Origin: S010-25 sp964466455
GTDB taxonomy: Bacteria; Pseudomonadota; Gammaproteobacteria; SZUA-229
Reading direction: 5' to 3'
DNA: 31,657 nucleotides
Assembly: GCA_964466455.1 (NCBI GenBank)
Contig: CAYXNL010000025.1
Location: 1-31,657, forward strand
Below the pieces are notes generated by a model. The model was not told the origin of the DNA. It did not search any database and worked only from the letters and a program-made list of their open reading frames with translations. Both the position numbers and the translations under genes were made by a program. Positions within the stretch are counted from its first letter, which is position 1, and each line of letters opens with the position of its first letter. Shown here piece after piece: positions 1 through 7,956 of this stretch.

Positions 1-55
1 TTAATAAAATCAATTGGTTGTGTGTATTATGTTATGAGCGGCCAACTTTTCAACG

Positions 56-84
56 TTGTGATTATTCGTGTTTTATGATATAAA
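56..84 (+). promoter_or_regulatory. Putative sigma-70 promoter of rpsB-tsf
   Basis: A -35-like TTGTGA (56-61) is separated by 17 bases from a -10-like TATAAA (79-84). It is followed by a G+C-rich discriminator (TCGCCCGCG), which is typical of stringently controlled ribosomal promoters. Transcription would start near position 91, leaving a leader of about 210 bases before the S2 start codon. The call is inferred from spacing and context only. Confidence 0.5.
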
Positions 85-90
85 TCGCCC

Positions 91-291
91 GCGTCAGGAA
101 AACCTGACTGTAACAAGTGATAGCGTTGTACCTGCAGCGTTTCTGAAATTGTCTCAGAAACAGGTAACAACTATATCTTATTTAAATACGCACATATACC
201 GGTCACATACTAATTGGGTGCTATTCGGCTAAAAAAATTGCCGGGTGGTTATTACTATGGGGTATATGGAGGCTTAACCCCTAATGAGGAG
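91..291 (+). promoter_or_regulatory. Structured rpsB 5' leader (possible S2 autoregulatory element)
   Basis: Three inverted repeats lie between the presumed start of transcription and the start codon. They are GTCAGG/CCTGAC (93-98/103-108), GTTTCTGA/TCAGAAAC (139-146/154-161) with a possible outer ACCT/AGGT extension (130-133/162-165), and GGGGT/ACCCC (259-263/277-281), whose loop contains GGAGG. A Shine-Dalgarno GAGGAG (286-291) sits 8 bases before the ATG. In gammaproteobacteria the rpsB leader is known to fold and mediate repression by S2. Membership of this leader in that class is an inference from position and structure. Confidence 0.5.
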
Positions 292-299
292 TACTACCA

Positions 300-1220
300 A
301 TGTCTAACATTTCTATGCGTCTGATGCTTGAGGCAGGCGTACATTTTGGTCACCAAACCCGTTTCTGGAACCCAATGATGTCCGAGTACATTTTTGGAGC
401 ACGAAATAAAATTCACATCATTAATCTGGAAAAAACGCTGCCACTTTATAATGAAGCATTGAATGCTATCGGTAAAATTGCAGCCAATCGAAGCAGTATT
501 TTATTTGTTGGAACAAAACGTGCGGCACGTAAAATTATCGCTGAAGAAGCCAGTCGTTGTGGTATGCCATACGTGAGTCATCGCTGGTTGGGCGGTATGC
601 TAACAAACTATAAAACAATTCGTCAGTCTGTTCAGCGTTTAAAAGAACTGGAAGAAATGGCAGAAAACGGTAGTTTTGATCGACTGAATAAAAAAGAACA
701 GTTAATGTTAACCCGTGAAATGGAGAAAAAAGAAAAAGTTCTAGGTGGTATTAAGGATATGAAAGGGCTGCCGGGTGCGGTTTTTGTAATAGATGTTGGC
801 CACGAAAGTATTGCAGTACAGGAAGCCAACACACTGGGTATTCCTGTCTTTGGTGTTGTCGATACTAATCATTCTCCTGATGGTGTGGACTATATTATTC
901 CCGGTAATGATGATGCAATAAAAGCTATACAGCTTTATACAGAAGGCGTTGCTGATGCCGTTATCGAAGGTCGTGCAGCAGCAGTATTGCAACGCAACAA
1001 TGCCGAAACAGAGGCCCCGAAAAAAATTGCAGCAAAGAAAAAGGCAGTAGTAAAAGAAAAGACTGCCGAAACAGAAACTGAGTCGGTCGAAGTAGAATCA
1101 GCGCAGGATGCGACACCGGTAACAGAAGCGGACGCTGAAAAGAAAGTAGTAAAAAAAGCAGCGGTAAAAAAGAAAGCTTCAGTAAAGAAAAAAGTGGCTG
1201 AGGCAGAGGAAGAGAAATAA
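300..1220 (+). CDS. rpsB: 30S ribosomal protein S2
   Basis: S2 binds the 30S head/body junction and is needed for S1 docking. The family signature is near the N-terminus (MLEAGVHFGHQTRFWNP, residues 9-25), and the conserved core runs to about residue 230 (for example HRWLGGMLTNYKTI and FVIDVGHESIAVQEA). At 306 residues it is about 65 longer than the 241-residue E. coli protein. The excess is a low-complexity C-terminal tail from about residue 235, rich in Lys, Ala, Glu and Val with repeated KKAAVKKK-type blocks. The ATG at 300 has a good ribosome binding site (GAGGAG, 8-base spacing). It heads the classic rpsB-tsf pair, with tsf 82 bases downstream. The identification is certain; the function of the tail is unknown. 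Confidence 0.98.
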   Translation: MSNISMRLMLEAGVHFGHQTRFWNPMMSEYIFGARNKIHIINLEKTLPLYNEALNAIGKIAANRSSILFVGTKRAARKIIAEEASRCGMPYVSHRWLGGMLTNYKTIRQSVQRLKELEEMAENGSFDRLNKKEQLMLTREMEKKEKVLGGIKDMKGLPGAVFVIDVGHESIAVQEANTLGIPVFGVVDTNHSPDGVDYIIPGNDDAIKAIQLYTEGVADAVIEGRAAAVLQRNNAETEAPKKIAAKKKAVVKEKTAETETESVEVESAQDATPVTEADAEKKVVKKAAVKKKASVKKKVAEAEEEK

Positions 1221-1302
1221 TCTTTCTGATTCCTTAGAATGGATGAATAGTTTCTATTTTTGATATAATAGTTTTGATATAACAGGTTAAGAGGTTACTG
1301 TG

Positions 1303-2199
1303 ATGCAAATTACAGCAAGTATGGTAAAAGAGCTACGTGAGCGTACCGGCTCAGGTATGATGGAATGTAAAAAAGCGCTGCAGGAAGCAGAAGGTAATAT
1401 TGATGTGGCTATTGAAAACATGCGTAAAGCGGGGTTAGCAAAAGCCGATAAGAAATCGAGCCGTGTTGCTGCGGAAGGACGTGTTGCGATTGAAGTAAGT
1501 GAAGATGGTAAGTCTGCCGTAGTACTGGAAATGAACTGTGAGACGGATTTCGTTTCCGGTGGTGATGAATTTATGGAATTTGTTAGTGCCACAGCAAAAA
1601 CAGCACTGGCTAATAAACCAGCTGATATAGTCGCCTTATCTGCAATGACCCTGTCTGGTTCGGATGCAAGCATTGAAAATATACGCCAGGCAATGGTGGC
1701 TAAAATTGGTGAGAATATCCAGCTACGCCGCTTCCAGATTTTACAAACGGAAAATGGAACTTTTGGTAGTTATTCACATGGTACACGGATTGGTGTACTG
1801 GTTGATATGCTCCTGGCTGATAACAGTGAAGACGGTGCAAAATTAATTAAAGATGTTGCTATGCATATTGCTGCTAGCAGCCCGCTTTGTATCAGTGAAG
1901 AAGATGTGCCGACCGATGTACTGGAAAAAGAAAAGGAAATCCTTCGTGCACAGGCACTGGAAAGTGGTAAACCGGCCAATATTGTGGAAAAAATGCTTAC
2001 CGGTCGTATTCGTAAATACCTGGCGGAAATTACCCTGTTGGGTCAGTCTTTCGTTAAGGATCCGGATAAAACTATTCAGGTACTGTTGTCTGATGCTGAT
2101 GCTGCGATTAACGGTTTTGTGCGTTATGAAGTAGGCGAAGGTATTGAGAAAAAACAGGAAAACTTTGCCGAGGAAGTTATGGCACAGGTAAATGGTTAA
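1303..2199 (+). CDS. tsf: Translation elongation factor Ts
   Basis: EF-Ts exchanges GDP for GTP on EF-Tu. The N-terminal UBA-like domain (ITASMVKELRERTGSGMMEC, then KKAL) and the core motifs CETDFV, KIGENIQLRR and MHIAASSP are present, and the length of 298 residues is close to E. coli Tsf (283). A GTG at 1300 directly precedes the ATG at 1303. I prefer the ATG because AGAGG at 1290-1294 is then 8 bases away, but GTG would add only one residue. It is cotranscribed with rpsB, and a rho-independent terminator lies 48 bases after the stop. The rpsB-tsf spacer contains a duplicated TTTTGATATAA-like sequence that could hold a weak secondary promoter. Confidence 0.97.
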   Translation: MQITASMVKELRERTGSGMMECKKALQEAEGNIDVAIENMRKAGLAKADKKSSRVAAEGRVAIEVSEDGKSAVVLEMNCETDFVSGGDEFMEFVSATAKTALANKPADIVALSAMTLSGSDASIENIRQAMVAKIGENIQLRRFQILQTENGTFGSYSHGTRIGVLVDMLLADNSEDGAKLIKDVAMHIAASSPLCISEEDVPTDVLEKEKEILRAQALESGKPANIVEKMLTGRIRKYLAEITLLGQSFVKDPDKTIQVLLSDADAAINGFVRYEVGEGIEKKQENFAEEVMAQVNG

Positions 2200-2240
2200 A
2201 ATACTGACGAAGCCATTACTATGTGACAGAGTAATAAAAT

Positions 2241-2269
2241 AAAAAGCCGGGGATTTCTCCCGGTTTTTT
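2241..2269 (+). terminator. Rho-independent terminator after tsf
   Basis: The stem CCGGG/CCCGG (2247-2251/2259-2263) has a 7-base loop and is followed by a run of six T (2264-2269). An upstream A-run could extend the stem. This separates the rpsB-tsf unit from pyrH and the downstream envelope genes, as in E. coli. Confidence 0.85.
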
Positions 2270-2338
2270 GTATATACAGGATGTTCAGGGTATTTTTATG
2301 TTCCACCTGATTGGGTATGATAAAAGAGAAGGGAAAGT

Positions 2339-3064
2339 ATGACAGAAATATATAAACGTGTACTGTTAAAGTTAAGTGGTGAGGCTCTTATGGGAGGGCT
2401 TGATTTTGGTATTGATTCACTTATTCTGACACGTGTTGCCAGTGAAGTAGCTGAAGTAAACCGTATGGGCGTACAGGTGGCGCTGGTAATTGGCGGTGGG
2501 AATATATTTCGTGGTGCCGGATTAGTGAAATCAGGGATTAATCGTGTTTCTGGTGACCATATGGGAATGTTGGCAACTGTTATGAACAGCATTGCCATGC
2601 AGGATGCCATTGAAAAACAGGGAATTGGTTGCCAGCTTATGTCGGCGGTGGCGATTGATCGTATGTGTGAAAATTATTCACTACGTAAAGCAAACGAATA
2701 CCTGGAACGTAATCATGTTGTTATTTTTGCAGCCGGAACAGGTAATCCTTTTTTTACTACCGATACAGCTGGTTGTTTACGTGCAATCGAAATTGAAGCG
2801 GATTGTGTACTAAAAGCAACCAGGGTTAACGGTGTTTATGATTCTGACCCGATGAAAAACCCGGACGCTATACGTTATAAAACCTTAAGCGTTGATGAGG
2901 TTCTGGAAAAAAATCTGGCAGTGATGGACATGACTGCCATGATTTTATGTCGGGAAAACAAGATGCCATTGCGGGTATTTAATCTCAATGATGTGGGTGC
3001 ATTGCCTGCTGCAATGAAAGATGCCTCTATTGGTACAACTGTTGTGATGGGGAAAAGTAAATGA
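2339..3064 (+). CDS. pyrH: Uridylate kinase (UMP kinase)
   Basis: This cytosolic enzyme phosphorylates UMP to UDP using ATP, in pyrimidine nucleotide synthesis. It belongs to the amino-acid-kinase fold. Visible motifs are KLSGEALMG near the N-terminus, the nucleotide-binding VIGGGNIFRG (about residues 56-65), DHMGMLATVMNS and AAGTGNPFFTTDTA. Its length of 241 residues equals E. coli PyrH. A purine-rich ribosome binding site (GAAGGGAAAG) precedes the ATG. Its TGA overlaps the ATG of frr in an ATGA (3061-3064), so the two are likely translationally coupled. Confidence 0.98.
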   Translation: MTEIYKRVLLKLSGEALMGGLDFGIDSLILTRVASEVAEVNRMGVQVALVIGGGNIFRGAGLVKSGINRVSGDHMGMLATVMNSIAMQDAIEKQGIGCQLMSAVAIDRMCENYSLRKANEYLERNHVVIFAAGTGNPFFTTDTAGCLRAIEIEADCVLKATRVNGVYDSDPMKNPDAIRYKTLSVDEVLEKNLAVMDMTAMILCRENKMPLRVFNLNDVGALPAAMKDASIGTTVVMGKSK

Positions 3065-3618
3065 TTGATGAAATAACCGAAGATACAGAAGTACGTATGG
3101 GGAAAACAGTTGAATCATTGCGTATAGAATTAACCAAAATTCGTACCGGGCGGGCACATCCAAGTTTGCTTGATCAAGTTTCGGTTGATTATTATGGGGC
3201 GGAAACGCCAATCAGCCAGGTGGCAAATGTAACCGTTGAAGATTCACGTACCCTTGCCGTTGCGCCATGGGAAAAACAGATGGTCTCCGTTGTGGAAAAA
3301 GCTATTATGAATTCCGGTTTGGGCCTGAACCCATCAACGGCTGGTATGCTTATCCGTATCCCAATGCCACCTTTAACTGAAGAACGCCGCCGTGAACTGG
3401 TTAAAGTGGTTAAAGGGGAAGCTGAAGCTGCAAAGGTTGCGGTACGTAATATCCGGCGTGATGCAAATGGTGATTTTAAATCTCTGCTAAAAGAAAAGGA
3501 AATTTCAGAAGATGAGAATCATCATGCTGAAGATAAGGTACAAAAATTAACCGACCGGTTTGTTGCAGCGATTGATGAAACGATTGCAGTGAAAGAAAAA
3601 GAATTAATGGAAATTTAA
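3061..3618 (+). CDS. frr: Ribosome recycling factor
   Basis: RRF, with EF-G, splits post-termination ribosomes. The 185-residue length matches E. coli exactly. Conserved stretches are KIRTGRAHPSLLDQV, VEDSRTLAV, LGLNPSTAG, RIPMPPLTEERR, and RRDANGDFK followed by KEKEISEDE, covering the three-helix and beta/alpha/beta domains. The start overlaps the pyrH stop by 4 bases, and uppS starts 11 bases after the frr stop. It belongs to the pyrH-frr-uppS-cdsA-dxr run. Confidence 0.98.
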   Translation: MIDEITEDTEVRMGKTVESLRIELTKIRTGRAHPSLLDQVSVDYYGAETPISQVANVTVEDSRTLAVAPWEKQMVSVVEKAIMNSGLGLNPSTAGMLIRIPMPPLTEERRRELVKVVKGEAEAAKVAVRNIRRDANGDFKSLLKEKEISEDENHHAEDKVQKLTDRFVAAIDETIAVKEKELMEI

Positions 3619-3629
3619 AGCATTTCTAA

Positions 3630-4460
3630 ATGACGATGAGTAAAACGCAAAATCCACGACATATTGCGGTAGTAATGGACGGAAATGGTCGCTGGGCAAA
3701 AAAAAGACATTTACCTCGTATTGCGGGACATAAATCCGGCGTGAATGCCACGCGGAGAATAGTACAGAACTGTGTGAGTTTAAATATTAGGGCATTAACC
3801 ATTTTTGCCTTCAGTAGTGAAAACTGGAAACGTCCGGAAGCTGAAGTTAGTAGTCTGATGTTACTTTTTGTTACCACACTGTCAGCAGAGGTAAAAAAAT
3901 TACATAAACAGAATATTAAGGTGCAGTTTATCGGTGACCGCAATCATTTTTCTCAGAAATTACAGACGGCTATTAAAGAATCTGAAACACTGACAGAGTC
4001 GAATACCGGTCTTGTGCTTACTATTGCGGTTGACTACGGGGGACGGTGGGATATCCTTAATGCGGCTCGCCAGCTATTCATTCAGCTGCAGCATGGTGAA
4101 ATAACGGTAGATGCAATTAGTGAAGAATGGTTCACATCCAGATTAAGTATGGCAGAGTTGCCAGAACCAGATCTATTTATTCGAACTGGTGGGGAATGCC
4201 GGATTAGTAATTTTCTATTGTGGCAACTGGCATATACTGAACTGTATTTTTCCGATATATTGTGGCCGGATTTTGGTGATAATGAATTTCAGTGTGCCAT
4301 TGACTGGTATCAGACTCGTCAGCGACGTTTTGGCAAAATCACCGAGCAACTAACCAAAATGGATCAGGATGAAATAGACCATAATAAAACAGATCATAAT
4401 GAAACAGATGGGGCAAATAAACTGTTACCACAATCAGATTCGGCACAGGAGTCTGTATAA
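3630..4460 (+). CDS. uppS: Undecaprenyl diphosphate synthase (cis-prenyltransferase)
   Basis: This enzyme adds isopentenyl units in cis to farnesyl-PP to make the C55 carrier for peptidoglycan and O-antigen. The catalytic Asp is D17 in VVMDGNGRWAKKR. FAFSSENWKRP and RTGGECRISNFLLWQ are also family motifs. At 276 residues it exceeds E. coli UppS (253). The last ~30 residues are a polar Asp/Asn/Thr-rich tail encoded partly by two 15-bp tandem copies (4377-4406, DHNKT and DHNET). Two ATGs (3630 and 3636) are possible starts, and neither has a clear Shine-Dalgarno. The stop shares one base with the cdsA start (TAATG). Confidence 0.96.
   Translation: MTMSKTQNPRHIAVVMDGNGRWAKKRHLPRIAGHKSGVNATRRIVQNCVSLNIRALTIFAFSSENWKRPEAEVSSLMLLFVTTLSAEVKKLHKQNIKVQFIGDRNHFSQKLQTAIKESETLTESNTGLVLTIAVDYGGRWDILNAARQLFIQLQHGEITVDAISEEWFTSRLSMAELPEPDLFIRTGGECRISNFLLWQLAYTELYFSDILWPDFGDNEFQCAIDWYQTRQRRFGKITEQLTKMDQDEIDHNKTDHNETDGANKLLPQSDSAQESV
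4377..4406 (+). repeat. Two 15-bp tandem repeats in the uppS tail
   Basis: GACCATAATAAAACA (4377-4391) is followed directly by GATCATAATGAAACA (4392-4406), with 13 of 15 bases identical. Because 15 is a multiple of 3, the copies encode DHNKT and DHNET in frame. They account for part of the extra C-terminal length of UppS. Confidence 0.8.
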
Positions 4461-5281
4461 TGTTGTTACAACGGATACTGACAGCTATTCCACTGGCCGT
4501 ACTGGTTGTCTGGATTATCCTGTTCCAGCCAACACGAATTTTTGATGGCATGATTACCGTGGTTATTTTTATTGCCGGCTTCGAATGGGCAAGGCTGTCC
4601 GGTGTAGAGAAATTAGTTGCACGTTATTCTTATGCGTTGCTTATTGCTTTTATCCCGTGGCTGATATTACAGCGCTTTCCTGCCTATGCCGTGTGGTTGA
4701 TTTATGCAGCTGTTATCTGGTGGTTCAGTTTGAGCTATTATCTGAAACGGGCTCGTCCACGTACCGGTATAACGGGTTGGCAGCCTGAAAAACTTTTTAT
4801 TGCGGTTATTATTATTCCTGCTGCTTTTCTGGCAATGCATCTGGTTCATAGTATGCCAGAAGGACAGTGGTGGTTAATGTATAGCCTGGCTCTGGTATGG
4901 GTGGCAGATATTGGGGCTTATTTCAGTGGTAAACGTTTTGGTAAAAATAAGCTTTCCCCGTATATTAGCCCTGGCAAAACGAAAGAAGGTTTATATGGCG
5001 CCCTGCTTGCAACGATGGTGTACACATTGATCGCCAGTTTCTTATTTGACATGATGCGTGAGGATGCAATACTGTTAATTTTACTATCACTGATTCTGAC
5101 GATTATTTCTGTTAACGGTGATCTTTATATCAGTTTTCTTAAACGTGAAGCAGGCATGAAAGACAGTGGGCATATTCTTCCAGGTCATGGCGGCATACTG
5201 GATCGTATTGACAGTGTTCTGGCAGCTATGCCGGTTTTTGCTGTTGGATTTCACTGGTTAATCAGTCCGATATTTGTATGA
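4460..5281 (+). CDS. cdsA: Phosphatidate cytidylyltransferase (CDP-diacylglycerol synthase)
   Basis: This inner-membrane enzyme makes CDP-diacylglycerol from CTP and phosphatidic acid, the branch point of phospholipid synthesis. The protein is almost entirely hydrophobic with about seven or eight membrane segments. The CDP-diglyceride synthetase signature lies at about residues 225-251, from SFLKREAGMKDS to HGGILDRID. Length is 273 residues (E. coli 285). It overlaps uppS by one base and dxr by four (ATGA at 5278-5281), indicating one operon. Confidence 0.96.
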   Translation: MLLQRILTAIPLAVLVVWIILFQPTRIFDGMITVVIFIAGFEWARLSGVEKLVARYSYALLIAFIPWLILQRFPAYAVWLIYAAVIWWFSLSYYLKRARPRTGITGWQPEKLFIAVIIIPAAFLAMHLVHSMPEGQWWLMYSLALVWVADIGAYFSGKRFGKNKLSPYISPGKTKEGLYGALLATMVYTLIASFLFDMMREDAILLILLSLILTIISVNGDLYISFLKREAGMKDSGHILPGHGGILDRIDSVLAAMPVFAVGFHWLISPIFV

Positions 5282-6471
5282 AACAATCTATTACCATACT
5301 TGGATCAACCGGTAGCATTGGTGTCAGCACGCTAGATGTAATTTCCCGGCACTCTGAGAAGTATAAGATATTTGCATTAACAGCGAACAATAATGTCGAT
5401 CTACTGGAACAGCAGTGCATACAGTACCAGCCTCTGTTTGCGGTTATCGTCGATGAAAGCAAAGCTGAACAGCTTGAACAACGGCTATTTTCTCGTGGTT
5501 TATCCACTAATGTTTTATATGGTCAGGCTGCCCTGGAAGAAGTTGCCAGTGATATAGCTGTTGATTGCGTGGTGGCTGCTATTGTTGGTGCAGCGGGATT
5601 ACTACCAACACTGGCCGCAGCAGGTGCAGGTAAACGGATACTACTGGCTAATAAGGAAGCACTGGTTATGTCTGGCCAGTTATTTATGGACAGCGTTGCA
5701 CATCATCAGGCAAAATTATTACCTGTAGATAGCGAACATAATGCCATTTTTCAATGTCTTCCCGATGGCTGTGATAATAATATCCTGTTAAAACATGATA
5801 AGGGTGTACAGAAACTGCTGTTAACAGCCAGCGGCGGGCCGTTTCGAACATGCCCGCTTGAAACCCTGGAAAAGGTTACACCGGAACAGGCAATTGCTCA
5901 TCCAAACTGGAATATGGGTAAAAAAATCTCGGTAGATTCAGCTACCATGATGAATAAAGGGCTGGAATTAATTGAGGCATACTGGTTGTTTGGTATTGAA
6001 ATTGAAAATATAGAGGTGGTAATTCATCCTCAAAGTATTATTCATTCTATGGTCAGCTATAATGATGGATCAGTACTGGCACAGTTGGGTAATCCAGATA
6101 TGCGAACGCCTATTGCCAATGCGCTGGCATGGCCGGATCGTATTGAATCGGGGGTTGCACCGTTAGATATTTTTGCAGTAGGAAAACTGGAATTTGAGCA
6201 ACCGGATTTAGCTAGATTCCCATGCTTACGCCTGTGTTATGAAGCGATAAAAACAGGTGGGAGTGCAACAATTGTACTAAATGCTGCCAATGAAATTGCT
6301 GTTGCAGCATTTCTGAATTCGCGTATTGCTTTTACATCAATAGCAAAAGTGGTTGAAGAAACGCTGGTAGATTCAACCATTATTACTGATATTAGCTCAC
6401 TGGATTCGATTCTGAGTGCTGATCGAGCAGCGCGAATAATAGCTGAGGAATGTATTTTGAAACACCACTGA
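5278..6471 (+). CDS. dxr: 1-deoxy-D-xylulose 5-phosphate reductoisomerase
   Basis: DXR converts DXP to MEP with NADPH, the committed step of the non-mevalonate isoprenoid pathway, which ultimately supplies the substrate of UppS. The NADPH-binding GSTGSIG is at residues 9-15. The metal-binding PVDSEHNAIFQ has D151 and E153, and E230 lies in MMNKGLELIEA. TASGGPF, NWNMGKKISVDSATMM and HPQSIIHSMV are also conserved. Length is 397 residues (E. coli 398). The start overlaps the cdsA stop. A 113-base gap to rseP follows. Confidence 0.98.
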   Translation: MKQSITILGSTGSIGVSTLDVISRHSEKYKIFALTANNNVDLLEQQCIQYQPLFAVIVDESKAEQLEQRLFSRGLSTNVLYGQAALEEVASDIAVDCVVAAIVGAAGLLPTLAAAGAGKRILLANKEALVMSGQLFMDSVAHHQAKLLPVDSEHNAIFQCLPDGCDNNILLKHDKGVQKLLLTASGGPFRTCPLETLEKVTPEQAIAHPNWNMGKKISVDSATMMNKGLELIEAYWLFGIEIENIEVVIHPQSIIHSMVSYNDGSVLAQLGNPDMRTPIANALAWPDRIESGVAPLDIFAVGKLEFEQPDLARFPCLRLCYEAIKTGGSATIVLNAANEIAVAAFLNSRIAFTSIAKVVEETLVDSTIITDISSLDSILSADRAARIIAEECILKHH

Positions 6472-6584
6472 TTAAGAGTAATGCCGATAATACAGGTTTC
6501 CTCTGTTTTTTCGGATAAGAGTACTTAGCAAAAACAACTTAATTCCATTGAACATCATCCATACGATATTGATACAATCTAATA

Positions 6585-7955
6585 ATGAGTGTCCTGCATA
6601 ATCTTTTCTTTTTTATAGTTGCCATTGGTGTGCTGGTAACTTTCCATGAATTTGGCCATTACTGGGTTGCGCGTAGAGCCGGGGTAAAAGTACTGCGATT
6701 TTCTATTGGTTTCGGCAAACCTTTTTATATCTGGAGACGAACTACGCCAGAAGGGGATGAAATAGAATACGCACTGGCGGCCATCCCGTTGGGTGGTTAT
6801 GTGAAGATGCTGGATGAAAACGAAAGTGATGTTCCAGAAAAAGAACGATCACGTGCATTTAATACACAGCCGATATTCCGGCGTATTGCCATTGTTGCCG
6901 CTGGACCAATCTTTAATTTTATTCTTGCTATTCTATTTTACTGGATTGTTTTTTTGATGGGCTTTACCGTTGACCGTCCACTGGTTGGACAGTTGGATAA
7001 GGGCTCCATCGCTGCCCAGTCCGGTTTTAAAAACCACGATGAAATATTGAGGGTTGCCGGGGAATCAGTCAATTCATGGAATAATTTTCGACTTGCACTA
7101 CTTGATAAAGGACTTAATGGTGGCAATGTATCAGTACGTGTTCTGACCCGTTCGGGACAGAAACAGGAAAGAACCCTGCATCTTGGCAAACAGGCTTTGC
7201 TGGCTCATAAGGGGGATGTTCTTGCACATCTGGGCTTCCACCAGTGGTGGCCAAAACTGGCTGCAGAAATCGGTGGTGTAATAAAAGGCAGTCCGGCAGA
7301 AAAAGCGGGTTTGCAAAAAGGCGACAAAATATTGAGGGTAGACAAAAAGTCTGTTACGGACTGGAGTCAACTGGTCAGCCTGATTAAAAAGAAACCTTTG
7401 CAGAGGATGATATTTAGCATCGAACGCCACAGCTACCTGATGACATTAACCATTACTCCGAGTGAGCGTAAGCAAGCCGGGGAAAAACAGGGCTTTATTG
7501 GTGCTTATCAGAATATACCTGAATCATTACGTGCGCAGTTGACAAGACATATACAATATGGCCCGATTGATGCGATGGGTCATGCAATGAGTAAAACCTG
7601 GGATATGTCCGCATTAACGCTGCGGGTTCTGTGGAAAATGGTAACCGGTGAAGCTGCACTGTCAAATATATCCGGCCCTATTACCATTGCTACCTATGCA
7701 GGTATTAGTGCCTCCATTGGTCTGGGCTCCTTTTTATCCTTTCTTGCCGTTATTTCGGTAAGCCTTGGTGTACTTAATTTGTTACCCATCCCTATGCTTG
7801 ATGGAGGTCATCTGTTTAATTACCTGATAGAAATAATAAAAGGTTCACCGGTTTCACCGGCATTTGAGTTACGCGGTCAACAGATAGGGATGACTATTTT
7901 AGCTTTGCTTATGGGTATAGCTATCTTTAATGATATACAACGGTTAATACAGTGA
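6585..7955 (+). CDS. rseP: Site-2 intramembrane zinc protease RseP
   Basis: RseP cleaves RseA within the inner membrane to release sigma-E during envelope stress, and removes remnant signal peptides. The zinc motif HEFGH (H21, E22, H25) lies in the first membrane helix, and LLPIPMLDGGHL carries the third ligand Asp near the C-terminus. Two tandem PDZ domains lie between, each with a GxxAxxAG-type core (KGSIAAQSGF and KGSPAEKAGL). Length is 456 residues (E. coli 450). No Shine-Dalgarno is visible before the ATG. A TTGAAC (6548-6553) and TACAAT (6573-6578) with a long 19-base spacer would start transcription at the ATG itself. bamA begins 1 base after the stop. Confidence 0.97.
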   Translation: MSVLHNLFFFIVAIGVLVTFHEFGHYWVARRAGVKVLRFSIGFGKPFYIWRRTTPEGDEIEYALAAIPLGGYVKMLDENESDVPEKERSRAFNTQPIFRRIAIVAAGPIFNFILAILFYWIVFLMGFTVDRPLVGQLDKGSIAAQSGFKNHDEILRVAGESVNSWNNFRLALLDKGLNGGNVSVRVLTRSGQKQERTLHLGKQALLAHKGDVLAHLGFHQWWPKLAAEIGGVIKGSPAEKAGLQKGDKILRVDKKSVTDWSQLVSLIKKKPLQRMIFSIERHSYLMTLTITPSERKQAGEKQGFIGAYQNIPESLRAQLTRHIQYGPIDAMGHAMSKTWDMSALTLRVLWKMVTGEAALSNISGPITIATYAGISASIGLGSFLSFLAVISVSLGVLNLLPIPMLDGGHLFNYLIEIIKGSPVSPAFELRGQQIGMTILALLMGIAIFNDIQRLIQ

Positions 7956-7956
7956 A

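Noticed and set aside
2293..2321. Promoter TTTTTA-N17-TATGAT just upstream of pyrH
   Set aside because: Transcription would start only about 11 bases before the ATG, within the ribosome binding site, so I could not support it.
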